Assembly (NCBI RefSeq): GCF_900108505.1
Contig: NZ_FNWU01000001.1
Coordinates: 186,001 to 250,000 of the forward strand
DNA: 64,000 bases
Reading direction: 5' to 3'
Origin: Halopenitus malekzadehii
GTDB lineage: Archaea; Halobacteriota; Halobacteria; Halobacteriales; Haloferacaceae
Part shown: in pieces, positions 1 to 7,863 of the stretch
How positions within the stretch are numbered: the stretch's first letter is position 1
How the letters are laid out: every line of letters starts with the position of its first letter
Program-made: the position numbers and the translations under genes
The notes under the pieces: model-generated
Database searches by the model: none
What the model was told of the DNA's origin: nothing
Seen by the model: the letters and a program-made list of their open reading frames with translations, nothing else

Positions 1-432
1 AACCGTCTGTGCGGCCACGGCCGCGTTGTTAACGAAGCAGAACCCCATCGCGTCGTCGGTCACGGCGTGGTGACCCGGTGGACGGCCGATCGCGAACGGG
101 GTCTTTCGCCCGGTTGCTCCGTCGATCGCCTCCCGTGCTGCCCACTGGGCAAGGCCGGCGGAGGCGAGTGCCGCGTCCCACGTCTTCTCGCAGGCGACCG
201 TGTCGGGATCCCAGTTTCCGCCCCCGTCGGCACAGAACGCCTCGACGTCGTCGACGTACGTCTCGTCGTGGACGGCGGCGACCGCCGACCGACTTGCCGG
301 CGTCGCCTCGTGGTAGGAGACGTCGTGACGGTCCTGCAACCCCCGTCGGATCGCCCGGAGCCGATCCGGCGTTTCGGGGTGTCGATCGCCGGTGTCGTGC
401 TCGAGACAGACCTCGGAGTAGCCGAACTGCAT
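1..432 (-). CDS. Histone deacetylase/AcuC family protein (C-terminus beyond window)
   Basis: This is a class I/II-like zinc amidohydrolase of the histone deacetylase/AcuC superfamily, expected to remove acetyl groups from lysines or small acetylated substrates. Visible are the N-terminus MQFGYSEVCLEHDTG, the substrate-loop region, the histidine pair in RPPGHHA and the following GFCFVNNAAVAA block. The aspartate/histidine zinc ligands further on lie outside the window. The ATG at 432 begins 2 nt after the stop codon of the doublet histone gene, so the two are very likely co-transcribed and translationally coupled. The remaining ~200 residues are missing only because the window ends. Family assignment is firm; the substrate is not known from sequence. 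Confidence 0.9.
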   Translation of the reverse strand, partial: MQFGYSEVCLEHDTGDRHPETPDRLRAIRRGLQDRHDVSYHEATPASRSAVAAVHDETYVDDVEAFCADGGGNWDPDTVACEKTWDAALASAGLAQWAAREAIDGATGRKTPFAIGRPPGHHAVTDDAMGFCFVNNAAVAAQTV

Positions 433-433
433 A

Positions 434-865
434 CTAGTTGAACAACGCGAAGTAGGTCTCGATGTCTTCGGCCTGGATGGTCCGTCGGTCAGCGTGTCGC
501 GCGAGCGTCGCCGCCGCGCTGGCGACGTTATCGGCGTAATCCTCGAGGACGTCCGCCAACGCGATCCGCGCGTCCATCCCGACCCGATAGCGGTCGTCGA
601 TGCGCGACCGCGCGATCCGGTCGACCGGTGCGATCGGGAGCGTGAGATCCTCCCGGTCGATCACCTGCCCGACGTCGAAATCGGCGGCCATCAGCGTCTT
701 TCGCCCGTCTGCGGTTGCGCGCTCGGCGGCGTCCGCCGCCACCGATGCGCCGTGGTCCTGTACGCGGCGTGCCAGCGCCTCGGCCGCGTCCGCACTCACC
801 CTGAGGTCGCCAGCGTTCCGCCGGATGATCTGGTCGACCGGGGCGAACGGCAACTCGACACTCAT
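434..865 (-). CDS. Archaeal doublet histone (two fused histone folds)
   Basis: DNA-packaging histone of 143 residues with two histone folds in one chain, the usual haloarchaeal form. Fold 1 runs from LPFAPVDQIIRRNAG to about residue 65, and fold 2 starts at LPIAPVDRIARSR (about residue 76) and ends at the C-terminus FALFN. Each fold shows the alpha1-loop-alpha2-alpha3 pattern, and the second has an RRTIQAEDIE tail helix. A longer in-frame upstream extension exists, but the ATG at 865 puts the start directly before fold 1 and 27 bp from a TATA-like element, as in leaderless haloarchaeal genes. The histone deacetylase-like gene follows at once. Haloarchaeal histones act less as bulk packagers and more as regulators, so the co-transcribed deacetylase is interesting. 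Confidence 0.96.
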   Translation of the reverse strand: MSVELPFAPVDQIIRRNAGDLRVSADAAEALARRVQDHGASVAADAAERATADGRKTLMAADFDVGQVIDREDLTLPIAPVDRIARSRIDDRYRVGMDARIALADVLEDYADNVASAAATLARHADRRTIQAEDIETYFALFN

Positions 866-888
866 ACACACACTCGGGTCGGTCCGCC

Positions 889-894
889 GTATAA
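889..894 (-). promoter_or_regulatory. TATA-like box of the histone gene
   Basis: On the minus strand the sequence reads TTATAC, centred 27 bp before the ATG at 865. That is the spacing expected for a leaderless transcript and supports the internal start chosen for the histone over the longer open frame. Confidence 0.6.
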
Positions 895-1046
895 CGCTTT
901 CCGTTACCTCTCGTCTCCGTTTCCGGTAGCCGCTGTCGGGTGCGCTCGCGCCGCCATCCGGACGCTGCCCACGGTGGGAATCCGCATCGGTTCGCCGGGC
1001 ACCGACCGGGGATCGACCACGTCGATCGGCGTCGTCGACGGGACGC

Positions 1047-2594
1047 TCAAAAGACCTCTTCGGCGTCGATCCGGCCGTCCCGTTCGGGTCCACGAACAGT
1101 CACTTCCTCGCCGAGCCGGACGGTTTCGTCCGTCTGGACGCTCTTCGTCCGGTCCCCATCGTCGAGTACCACGGGGTTTCCGGCCTGGACGACCGTGCCG
1201 GTGAACTCGACCGGATCGTCGGCCGACTCCTCCACTTCCCGTGAATCGCCCGCCTCGGTGGCTCCCGACGCGTCCGCGGTCGCTGCGGCGGCGCCGCCGT
1301 CGGACTGAGCGCGTGTGGCCCCGCCGGTTCCGGCTGCAGTCCCGTCGTCCGTCCCGTTCGTTCCCGTTCCGCTCGATCCGTCGGCGAACGCGCCGAGGCT
1401 CTCACTTTCGGACCGTGCTCCCGTCGCTTCCGTGGAATCGCCGTCACCACGCGATCCATCCCGGGATCGATCGGTCGTGGACCCGTCGTCGATGACGCTG
1501 ACGGTCGACCGCCAGTTGGCCGACGCTTCGAGATCGTCTTGCCACCCGTCGGTGATCTCGACATCGGTGACCACGACCTCGTCGGCGAGGTCGATCTCGG
1601 CGTCGGCCTTCTCGCCCCACAGCGCGACACGGATCTCGCCCGTTTCGTCCTTGATCCGGACGTTTCGAACCTGTCCCTCGGAGCCGTCGTCGCGGTCGAA
1701 CGTCCGTTTCGGGTCCGTCTCGATCACGCCGCCGGCGATGTCGACGGTGGTGCCGATCTCGAGGTCGGCGATGGGCGTCGTCTCCGGGACGTAGTCGACG
1801 TCCTCGTCGACGCGTTCGATCGATCCGCGGTTCCCCACGTGTAACTCGAGGGCGTCGTCGCGCTCGCGGACGTAACCGTCGACGACTTCGACGACCTCCC
1901 CGGCGTCGAACTCCTCGGCCAGGTCGGCCCGGTCGTCCCACATCGTCACGCGGACGCGCCCCGTTTCGTCGCCGAGGGTGAGGTTCGCTACCCGCCCCTC
2001 GGAGCCGTCGTCGCGCGAGAACGTCCTGATGCCGCCCGCCTCGAGTACCTTCCCGACGAGCGTGACGTCGGAGGCGCCGAGCGTCAGGTCCTCGACCCGG
2101 TAGGTGTCGAGTATCTGGACGTCGACCGCCGCGTCCGCGTCGGGTTCGACCTTGTTCGCACTCACCTCGAGGCCGTTGTAGCCCTCCTTCGGGCGTCCCA
2201 TCACGCGCAACACGTCGCCGACCTCGAGCTTCTCGGCGGCGCCGGTCGCCATCTCGTCCCAGAGAGCGACCCTGACCGAGCCGGACTCGTCGGCGATCTC
2301 GACGTTGCAGACGCGCCCCTCCTCCCGGTCGTCGTCCTCATCGTCGCGGTCGAAGGTCCGGATCTCGCCGATCGAGGTGACCTTGCCGAGGAACTTCACC
2401 TCGTCCATCCCCGGTTCGATGTCCGCGATCGTCTCGGCCTCCTCGTCGCGAAGTTCGTGGGCGATGAGCATCGCGGCCGTCTCCTCGTCCGCGAGCCCGC
2501 CCATCTGTTCGACCTTGTCCTCGACCGCCGCCTCGAACGCGTCGAACTCGACGTCGGTCTCGAGGTCCTCGTAGACGTCCTCGATCACACCCAT
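1047..2594 (-). CDS. rpa2: Replication protein A / single-stranded DNA-binding protein (RPA2 type)
   Basis: Binds single-stranded DNA during replication and repair. The 515-residue protein has three OB folds, roughly residues 65-150, 165-260 and 275-360. Each carries a strand pair such as RTFDRDDGSEGQVRN and a VRVALWD/VRVTMWD/IRVALWG strand. A low-complexity acidic, Ser/Gly/Thr-rich linker of about 90 residues follows, then a short C-terminal beta module ending GRIDAEEVF. The N-terminus MGVIEDVYEDLETDVEFDAFE matches what I recall of haloarchaeal Rpa2. It lies next to the histone and deacetylase genes on the same strand with a 181-bp gap, an order I recall from Haloferax volcanii (HVO_0519-0522). 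No Rpa-associated protein gene follows, consistent with Rpa2 being a stand-alone gene. Confidence 0.92.
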   Translation of the reverse strand: MGVIEDVYEDLETDVEFDAFEAAVEDKVEQMGGLADEETAAMLIAHELRDEEAETIADIEPGMDEVKFLGKVTSIGEIRTFDRDDEDDDREEGRVCNVEIADESGSVRVALWDEMATGAAEKLEVGDVLRVMGRPKEGYNGLEVSANKVEPDADAAVDVQILDTYRVEDLTLGASDVTLVGKVLEAGGIRTFSRDDGSEGRVANLTLGDETGRVRVTMWDDRADLAEEFDAGEVVEVVDGYVRERDDALELHVGNRGSIERVDEDVDYVPETTPIADLEIGTTVDIAGGVIETDPKRTFDRDDGSEGQVRNVRIKDETGEIRVALWGEKADAEIDLADEVVVTDVEITDGWQDDLEASANWRSTVSVIDDGSTTDRSRDGSRGDGDSTEATGARSESESLGAFADGSSGTGTNGTDDGTAAGTGGATRAQSDGGAAAATADASGATEAGDSREVEESADDPVEFTGTVVQAGNPVVLDDGDRTKSVQTDETVRLGEEVTVRGPERDGRIDAEEVF

Positions 2595-2865
2595 AGTCGT
2601 ACCTCACGGAAGGGTGACTCGGCGGTTAAGCGTTGTCCTTGTCCCGATTCAGCCGCCGACCCGGTCGCGTTGGGGATCGGTTTCCGTCGTTCGGTCCGCC
2701 CGGATCGACGGTCCGGATCGGTGGTCGGTCCCGGCGTCCGCTCGGCTGTGGCAGTTCCCGACGGTCGTCCTGAGTGCCGTTCGGTCATCACTCACCGGTG
2801 GGGTCGGTATCGTATAAAAACGGTCGTGGACGTTCGCCACGGTCCAACGGCTCAGTACGGGTGGT

Positions 2866-3048
2866 TCACGCGTACGGATCCCAGCCACAGACGCGGCACT
2901 CGTTTGCCGACTCCTCGTGGAGGCCGCCACACTCGGGACACTGCTTTTTGTTATACGATCGCTCCCAGCGTACGATCTCGGTCTCGTGACCGCGGTCCTC
3001 AAGGAATTCGTCGAACAGACCGTCGCTCGTGCTGGGTGCTGACGACAT
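2866..3048 (-). CDS. Small zinc-ribbon protein
   Basis: A 60-residue protein with a compact zinc ribbon, CPECGG then CRVCGW, at its C-terminus. It is preceded by a charged segment, FDEFLEDRGHETEIVRWERSYNKKQ. It belongs to the many haloarchaeal very small two-CxxC proteins; I associate it with the HVO_0416 group, unchecked. The open frame extends upstream to about 3684, but that part is antisense to pyrE and has no family resemblance. The ATG at 3048 is preferred, with an inverted repeat 3-19 nt upstream of it. A T-rich run (minus strand, 2814-2820) after the gene may end transcription. Molecular role unknown. Confidence 0.8.
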   Translation of the reverse strand: MSSAPSTSDGLFDEFLEDRGHETEIVRWERSYNKKQCPECGGLHEESANECRVCGWDPYA

Positions 3049-3050
3049 AC

Positions 3051-3067
3051 ACGGTATGGTATACCGT
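3051..3067 (-). promoter_or_regulatory. 17-bp inverted repeat before the zinc-ribbon gene
   Basis: ACGGTAT-GGT-ATACCGT is a perfect inverted repeat with 7-bp arms and a 3-bp spacer. It lies between the start codon (3048) and an AT-richer stretch around 3071-3082 that could be the TATA region. A protein bound there would block initiation, so an operator is the simplest reading. I recognise no known regulator motif. Confidence 0.5.
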
Positions 3068-3147
3068 GACAGTACTTTAGTGTTTCCGATCGCACAGCCG
3101 GTCGGTCGGACCGTCTCACGGCCGCCACGTTCCGCCGTTTCGACCGG

Positions 3148-3154
3148 TTTATAC
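3148..3154 (+). promoter_or_regulatory. TATA box of pyrE
   Basis: TTTATAC centred 27 bp before the pyrE ATG at 3178, the leaderless-transcript spacing. It supports 3178 over later in-frame starts. Confidence 0.65.
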
Positions 3155-3177
3155 CTACGTGACCGCGCTACCGACGT

Positions 3178-3747
3178 ATGGACGACACGGAGACACCGTC
3201 CGGCGTGACGACGGAGACCGCCGAGATCATCGCCGCGCTGCGCGCGGCCGATGCCGTGCGATTCGGCGAGTTCGAACTCTCCCACGGTGGCACGAGCAAC
3301 TACTACGTCGACAAGTACCTCTTCGAGACCGATCCCGACTGCCTCCGGCTGGTCGCGGCCGCGTTCGCGGACCGACTGGCCGACGTCGACGCGAAACTCG
3401 CCGGCGTCGCCCTGGGCGCCGTCCCGCTCGTGGCCGTCACCGCGGCGGAGCTCGGTCGCCCCTACGTCATCGCGCGCAAGCAGGCCAAGGAGTACGGTAC
3501 CGGCAACCGGATCGAGGGTCGTCTCGACGACGGCGAGGAGGTCGTGGTCCTCGAGGATATCGCGACGACGGGCCAGTCCGCTCTCGACGCCGTCGAGGCG
3601 CTTCGTGAGGCGGGTGCGGCCGTCGACCGCGTGTTCGTCGTCGTTGATCGAGAGGAGGGTGCCCGGGAGCTGCTGGCGGACCACGGCATCGAACTCGAGT
3701 CGCTCGTGAGCGCTTCACAGTTGTTGGCCGACGCCGACCGCGATTAA
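3178..3747 (+). CDS. pyrE: Orotate phosphoribosyltransferase (PyrE2 type)
   Basis: Transfers a phosphoribosyl group from PRPP to orotate to give orotidine 5'-phosphate in UMP synthesis. The 189-residue protein has the orotate-side motif [16 protein letters not shown] near residue 30 and the catalytic-loop lysines in [11 protein letters not shown] (about residue 100). The PRPP-binding motif [14 protein letters not shown] is at about residues 120-133. It closely resembles the functional Haloferax PyrE2, the gene used as a uracil marker there. It starts at the ATG at 3178, which gives about 12 residues before the conserved core. It is a single-gene unit with its own promoter. Confidence 0.95.
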   Translation: MDDTETPSGVTTETAEIIAALRAADAVRFGEFELSHGGTSNYYVDKYLFETDPDCLRLVAAAFADRLADVDAKLAGVALGAVPLVAVTAAELGRPYVIARKQAKEYGTGNRIEGRLDDGEEVVVLEDIATTGQSALDAVEALREAGAAVDRVFVVVDREEGARELLADHGIELESLVSASQLLADADRD

Positions 3748-3821
3748 CGGTTCATTCGTCCAGCGCCATACTCAAAAAGGCGATCCCGAGGGCGGAACAC
3801 GCGCGGAGCGCCGCTGCCGAG

Positions 3822-4820
3822 CTAGGCCACCGGTGTGCGCTCGACGACGGTCCCGTCGACCGTCGGATACTGCTCGACGATCTCCCCCTCGTTGAGGTCC
3901 CCGTCCTCGATCATCTCCTCGAGAAGCCACCAGGCGATCTCGACGTGGTTCGATTTGACCGTATAGAACTCCTCGGGAACGCCCAGGGCATCGAAACGCT
4001 CCGGATCGGCGTGCGTTTTCCCGTAGACGAGCGTTCCATCGTCGGTGATCTCGTCGAACTCCCGGCGGACGTTCTTGGCCATCCGCTTGAGGCGGTTCCG
4101 GTGTTGAGCCGCGTCCTTGAACACGGAGGTACAGAAGTAGACCTGCTCGTGGCTCGCCATCTCCGCGACGATCGCCTCGTCTTTCGACCCCTTGACGGCG
4201 GACATATGGCCCTCCTGCAGCTCGAAGCCCTCCTCCTGCATCCGTCGATAGTTGCCGTCGCTCATCTCGAACTCGTTGACGTTGCAGAACTCGGCGGCGC
4301 CCTCATCGAGGAACTCGAGGAACTCCGGTTCCGCTCGGATTCCGGGGATCTCGAAGGCCGGCGTGAGGCCTTCCTCGCGGGCGATGTAGAGAATGTCCTC
4401 CCACTCGGTTCCGTGGAGGTCACCCCACAGCTCCAGCGGCGGGTGGAAGCGGATCTCGTCGAGGCCCGCCTCGCTCAGCCGGCGCATGTTCTCCCGTCCG
4501 CCGGGAATTCCGGTGTACAGGTGCGTGTGGTGGTCCTCCCCGAACTCGTCTTTCAACAGTCGCAGGTAGCGACAGGTCTTCTCGAGGGCTTCCTGGGGCT
4601 CTCCGCCCGTGATCGAGGTCCCCAGCGCGTCCATCCGTTTGGCCTCGGTGATGACGTCCTCGTCGTCCTCCACGAGGCGCTCGTTGGCGTAGACGTCAGT
4701 GACGTTCTTGCGCTTCTCACCGAGCGGACAGTAGAAACAGTCCCGCTGGTCGCAGTACCCGTAGACGAACAGGACCATCTTCCCGCCCTTGGCGCACTGT
4801 TCACAGCCCTTCGATATCAT
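3822..4820 (-). CDS. Radical SAM protein (COG2108-like)
   Basis: A 332-residue radical S-adenosylmethionine enzyme. After MISKGCEQCAKGGKMVLFVYGY comes the [4Fe-4S] motif CDQRDCFYC, then a GGEP motif (SITGGEPQEAL) that contacts SAM, and strands of a TIM-barrel half. Two further cysteines (CEQC) near the N-terminus could bind metal. The iron-sulfur triad is spaced CX4CX2C rather than the usual CX3CX2C, confirmed by reading the codons. The open frame reaches 5201, but the ATG at 4820 gives the compact family-like N-terminus. It resembles the archaeal proteins related to pyruvate formate-lyase activating enzyme; the substrate is unknown. The gene overlaps no neighbour and ends 74 bp from pyrE, convergent with it. 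Confidence 0.85.
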   Translation of the reverse strand: MISKGCEQCAKGGKMVLFVYGYCDQRDCFYCPLGEKRKNVTDVYANERLVEDDEDVITEAKRMDALGTSITGGEPQEALEKTCRYLRLLKDEFGEDHHTHLYTGIPGGRENMRRLSEAGLDEIRFHPPLELWGDLHGTEWEDILYIAREEGLTPAFEIPGIRAEPEFLEFLDEGAAEFCNVNEFEMSDGNYRRMQEEGFELQEGHMSAVKGSKDEAIVAEMASHEQVYFCTSVFKDAAQHRNRLKRMAKNVRREFDEITDDGTLVYGKTHADPERFDALGVPEEFYTVKSNHVEIAWWLLEEMIEDGDLNEGEIVEQYPTVDGTVVERTPVA

Positions 4821-5033
4821 CTGCTCACGAATAGCGGCTCGGGCCTCAAAAAGCGTCCGAACCGTCACGTCCCGTGTGGCGGGGTCGCGCACGGCGACCA
4901 ACCGTCTCGTCGTCGTCACCATCGTCGTCGTTCGATCGGCTTCTTCCGCGGTACCCCGATGCCGATCGACGGAGCGGTATCCCGACGTCGATCGACCGAA
5001 AGCATATGCCTGCCCGCATCGTAGCCGGGGACG

Positions 5034-6158
5034 ATGCTGCTCGTCCTCTGTGTCGACCTTGACGACGACCTCGGCCGGAAGACGGGAGCCGATACCCCCG
5101 TCGTCGGCCGCGACGCCGTCACCGATGCCGCGGTCGCGCTCGCGACGGTCGACCCGGAGGATTCCGACGTCAACGTCCTCTTTCAGGGAGTTACGGTCCA
5201 CGACGAGCTGGCCGCCACGAGCGACGAGGACGTCGCCGTCGCGGCCGTCACCGGGGTCGATGGCTCCGACATCCAGGCCAACCGCAAGGTCGGCGAGGAG
5301 GTCGACCGGGTGCTCGCGGAGATCTCGAGCCGCGAGGAGGTCCGTGCGATCGTCATCACCGACGGCGCCCAGGACGAGTCCGTCCTGCCGGTGATCCGCT
5401 CACGGCTTCCCGTCGACGGCGTTCGTCGGGTCGTCGTCCGGCAGGCGCAGAACCTCGAGTCGATGTACTACACGATGAAGCAGGTGCTTGCCGACCCGGA
5501 GACGCGCGGGACCATCCTCGTTCCGCTCGGCATCCTGCTGCTCATCTACCCGCTCGTCGTCCTGGCGAACCTCTTCGACGTCGCCGGGGCGATGGTGCTC
5601 GGGATCATCTCCGCGCTGTTGGGGTTGTACTCGCTGTTTCGCGGGCTGGGGCTGGAGTCGGCCGTTGACTCGACCGCCGACCGCCTCCGGAACGTGTTGT
5701 ACGCCGGTCGGGTGACGCTCATCACGTACGTCGTGGCGCTGGCGCTGTTGGTGATCGGCGGCGTCCAGGGCTATGAGACGCTGGAGACAGTTCGATCCAC
5801 GATCTCTCCGAACGACCCGATGGCCGTGGGCCCGGCGATCGCTGCGGTCGTCCACGGCGCCGTCCAGTGGGCCGCTGCCGCGGGCGTTACCTCCAGTCTC
5901 GGCCAAATAACCGACGAGTACCTCGCGGGACGCTTCCGGTGGCAGTACCTCAATGCGCCGGTCTACGTCGTGTCGATCGCGGCGGTGTTGTACGCGCTCT
6001 CGGGCTTTTTCCTCCCGGACGTCGCCGGCGTGCGATCGTTCCTGCTCGGTGACCTTGCGCTCGTGCTCACCGCCGGAACGCTGCTCGGCGTGTTGAGCAC
6101 GCTCACCTTCGCCGTCGCCGAGTCACGGACCGAGGACCGGCCCGCCGATCCGGCATAA
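5034..6158 (+). CDS. DUF373 family membrane protein
   Basis: A 374-residue protein of the archaeal DUF373/COG2237 family. The soluble N-terminal half (residues 1 to about 150) begins MLLVLCVDLDDDLGRK. The C-terminal half is a bundle of about six hydrophobic helices, for example ILVPLGILLLIYPLVVLANLF and VTLITYVVALALLVIGG. Function is unproven; a cytoplasmic sensor or enzyme domain anchored in the membrane fits the layout. The stop codon TAA overlaps the ATG of the YjbQ gene by one base (TAATG), so the two form an operon with coupled translation. Confidence 0.88.
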   Translation: MLLVLCVDLDDDLGRKTGADTPVVGRDAVTDAAVALATVDPEDSDVNVLFQGVTVHDELAATSDEDVAVAAVTGVDGSDIQANRKVGEEVDRVLAEISSREEVRAIVITDGAQDESVLPVIRSRLPVDGVRRVVVRQAQNLESMYYTMKQVLADPETRGTILVPLGILLLIYPLVVLANLFDVAGAMVLGIISALLGLYSLFRGLGLESAVDSTADRLRNVLYAGRVTLITYVVALALLVIGGVQGYETLETVRSTISPNDPMAVGPAIAAVVHGAVQWAAAAGVTSSLGQITDEYLAGRFRWQYLNAPVYVVSIAAVLYALSGFFLPDVAGVRSFLLGDLALVLTAGTLLGVLSTLTFAVAESRTEDRPADPA

Positions 6159-6538
6159 TGGCTATCTCCGTCGAAACGAACGGTCCCACCGCCGTTCACG
6201 CCGTCACTGACCGTATCGAGGCAGCGATCCCCGCGGACGTCGACGGGCTTGTGACCGTCTTCGTCCGGCACACGACCGCCGGCGTGGTCGTCAACGAACC
6301 GGAGTCACGGTTGCTTGAGGATTTCGAGACGTTCCTCGAGGATCTGGTCCCCGACGAGGGGTGGCAACACGACCGGCTCGACGGGAACGCGGACGCTCAC
6401 CTGCGCGCGACGCTGCTCGGCGAGAGCGTCACCGTCCCCGTCTCCGCGGGCGAACTCGATCTCGGCCGTTGGCAGGCGGTCCTGCTCGTGGAGTGTGACG
6501 GTCCGCGGACGCGGTCGATCGACGTCGTGGTTCACTGA
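6158..6538 (+). CDS. YjbQ/UPF0047 family protein
   Basis: A 126-residue single-domain protein of the YjbQ family. Bacterial members show weak thiamine-phosphate synthase activity, and the true role is unsettled. Visible family marks are the HTTAGV motif near residue 38, ending an FVRHTTAGVVVNE strand, HLRATLLGES in the middle, and the closing ELDLGRWQAVLLVECDGPRTRS segment. Translation is coupled to the upstream DUF373 gene through TAATG. Downstream lies a 212-bp spacer filled partly by an 18-bp tandem repeat. Confidence 0.92.
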   Translation: MAISVETNGPTAVHAVTDRIEAAIPADVDGLVTVFVRHTTAGVVVNEPESRLLEDFETFLEDLVPDEGWQHDRLDGNADAHLRATLLGESVTVPVSAGELDLGRWQAVLLVECDGPRTRSIDVVVH

Positions 6539-6600
6539 CGTCACCGTCGACGTCGAGGAAACGTCGTCTCCGTTCCGTGCTCGTTCCGTGCCTGTCCCGT

Positions 6601-6690
6601 GTTCGTGTCCGTTCCCGTGTTCGTGTCCGTTCCCGTGTTCGTGTCCGTTCCCGTGTTCGTGTCCGTTCCCGTGTTCGTGTCCGTTCTCGT
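6601..6690. repeat. Five 18-bp tandem repeats in an intergenic spacer
   Basis: Unit GTTCGTGTCCGTTCCCGT occurs five times without gaps (6601, 6619, 6637, 6655, 6673). Four copies are identical and the fifth has one change. Degenerate half-units continue on both sides from about 6574 to 6722. The tract sits between two convergent genes, yjbQ and the archaemetzincin gene. Frames opened through it (Asn-Gly-His-Glu-His-Gly repeats on the minus strand) run past real gene ends and are probably not translated. Confidence 0.9.
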
Positions 6691-6750
6691 TCCGTACCCG
6701 TTCCGTCCGTCCCGTATTCGTTCCAGTCAGCCGGTCAGCCAGTGACTCGG

Positions 6751-7272
6751 TCAGCGTATCGATCGCGAGCAGGAGCCGCAGAGGTTCTCCTCTTTGACGT
6801 CGACCTCGCGAACGGTCGGCGAAAAGGACATCACGCACTTGCTGTTGTCGCAGTGTTCCAACCCGAGGGTGTGACCGATCTCGTGGACGACCTCCTTGCG
6901 GACCCGGTCGTCGACGACCTCGCGTTGGGGCTTCGAGGTGATGCCGCCGTCCGAGGAGGTCTGGAGCCGGTAGGTCGAGATGACCGATCCGTTTCCGTTG
7001 AGGTATGCAAGCCCGAAGACGTAGTTCCGACGGCGGTAAAAGAGGTCCCGCGCGGTGATCCCGATGTTCTTCTCGCCGGTCCCGGCCTGGCTCACGGTCT
7101 CGATCAGGTCCTCCGCACGGTACTGATCGCGGCCGTCGTCGTAGGCGGACGCCGGGATCGACTGCTCGTCGTGTACCGTCACCTCACAGTCGTATACCGA
7201 CCGCAGCGCGCTCGAGGCCTCCCGTTTGACACGCGCGGAGACCTCACCCACCGGAACGATGTCCACGAGCAT
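6751..7272 (-). CDS. amzA: Archaemetzincin zinc metalloprotease
   Basis: A 173-residue metzincin-type protease of the archaemetzincin family. The active site reads HEIGHTLGLEHCDNSKCVM, giving three zinc-binding histidines and the two family cysteines. Two more cysteines (CGSC) near the C-terminus complete the second, structural zinc site typical of the family. The N-terminus MLVDIVPVGEVS at the ATG 7272 fits the family and lies 27 bp from a TATA-like CATTTATG; a start nine codons upstream is possible but would overlap that promoter. The gene is convergent with yjbQ and divergent from the UPF0146 gene. The natural peptide substrate is unknown. Confidence 0.94.
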   Translation of the reverse strand: MLVDIVPVGEVSARVKREASSALRSVYDCEVTVHDEQSIPASAYDDGRDQYRAEDLIETVSQAGTGEKNIGITARDLFYRRRNYVFGLAYLNGNGSVISTYRLQTSSDGGITSKPQREVVDDRVRKEVVHEIGHTLGLEHCDNSKCVMSFSPTVREVDVKEENLCGSCSRSIR

Positions 7273-7311
7273 GGAAGGCGTTATGCTCCCCCCTGGCATA
7301 AATGACCCGAC

Positions 7312-7791
7312 GTGACCCGATCCGACGCGCCGCCGATCGTCGCCGCCGTCGCCGAGGTTCTCGCTTCCGAGCGACCGCGCGCCGCGGGATGGACCACCGT
7401 CGAAGTCGGGATCGGTCGACGTCCCGAGGCAGCTCGCGCGCTCGTTGACGCTGGTCACGACGTGATCGCGATCGACGTGACCGAGCGCGACGTTCCGACC
7501 GATGTCACGTTCTACAGGGCGGACGTCCACGATCTCGCTGACGGGACCGCGACACTCGCGAGCGATGTGGGGAACGGCGGATCCGGACCACCGTCGTTCC
7601 CGGTGATCGACGCCGTGTATGCGCGGAACCTCCCGGCGGAGATCCAGCCCGCAACGGCCCGGTTCGCGAGCCGCGTCGACGCTCCGCTCGCGTTCACGAC
7701 GCTCGGGTTCGAGTCCCCCTCCCCGGCCCTCCCCCCGTCGATCGAACGCCGGGCGATCGGGACCGAGACCGTCTTCGTTCTCCCGGACTGA
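7312..7791 (+). CDS. UPF0146 family protein
   Basis: A 159-residue Rossmann-like protein of the archaeal UPF0146 family, which looks like a reduced methyltransferase fold: TVEVGIGRRPEAARALVDAGHDVIAIDVTE resembles a nucleotide-binding motif I with its acidic strand-2 residue. No activity has been shown. The start is a GTG at 7312, 40 bp from the divergent archaemetzincin start; an ATG at 7302 is out of frame. A low-complexity stretch, GNGGSGPPS, near residue 86 looks like a lineage-specific insert. Confidence 0.82.
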   Translation: MTRSDAPPIVAAVAEVLASERPRAAGWTTVEVGIGRRPEAARALVDAGHDVIAIDVTERDVPTDVTFYRADVHDLADGTATLASDVGNGGSGPPSFPVIDAVYARNLPAEIQPATARFASRVDAPLAFTTLGFESPSPALPPSIERRAIGTETVFVLPD

Positions 7792-7863
7792 GGCGTCCCG
7801 ATCGGCACGCCCCCGTCGGCGCCAGTCGGAACGGTTTTTCTCGCGCCCCCCGGATGTGGACGT

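Noticed and set aside
2811-2819. Plus-strand TATAAAAA as a promoter
   Set aside because: No plus-strand gene starts in the next 350 bp; on the minus strand it is a T-run after the zinc-ribbon gene, more likely a termination signal.
6601-6690. Possible CRISPR array
   Set aside because: Units are contiguous with no spacers, and no cas genes are near. It is a simple tandem repeat; the same applies to the tracts at 45415 and 50248.
6305-6838. Long minus-strand frame with Asn-Gly-His-Glu-His-Gly repeats, looking like a metal-binding repeat protein
   Set aside because: It is the 18-bp tandem repeat read through in one frame, antisense to yjbQ at one end and running past the archaemetzincin stop at the other; no start or ribosome-facing context supports it.
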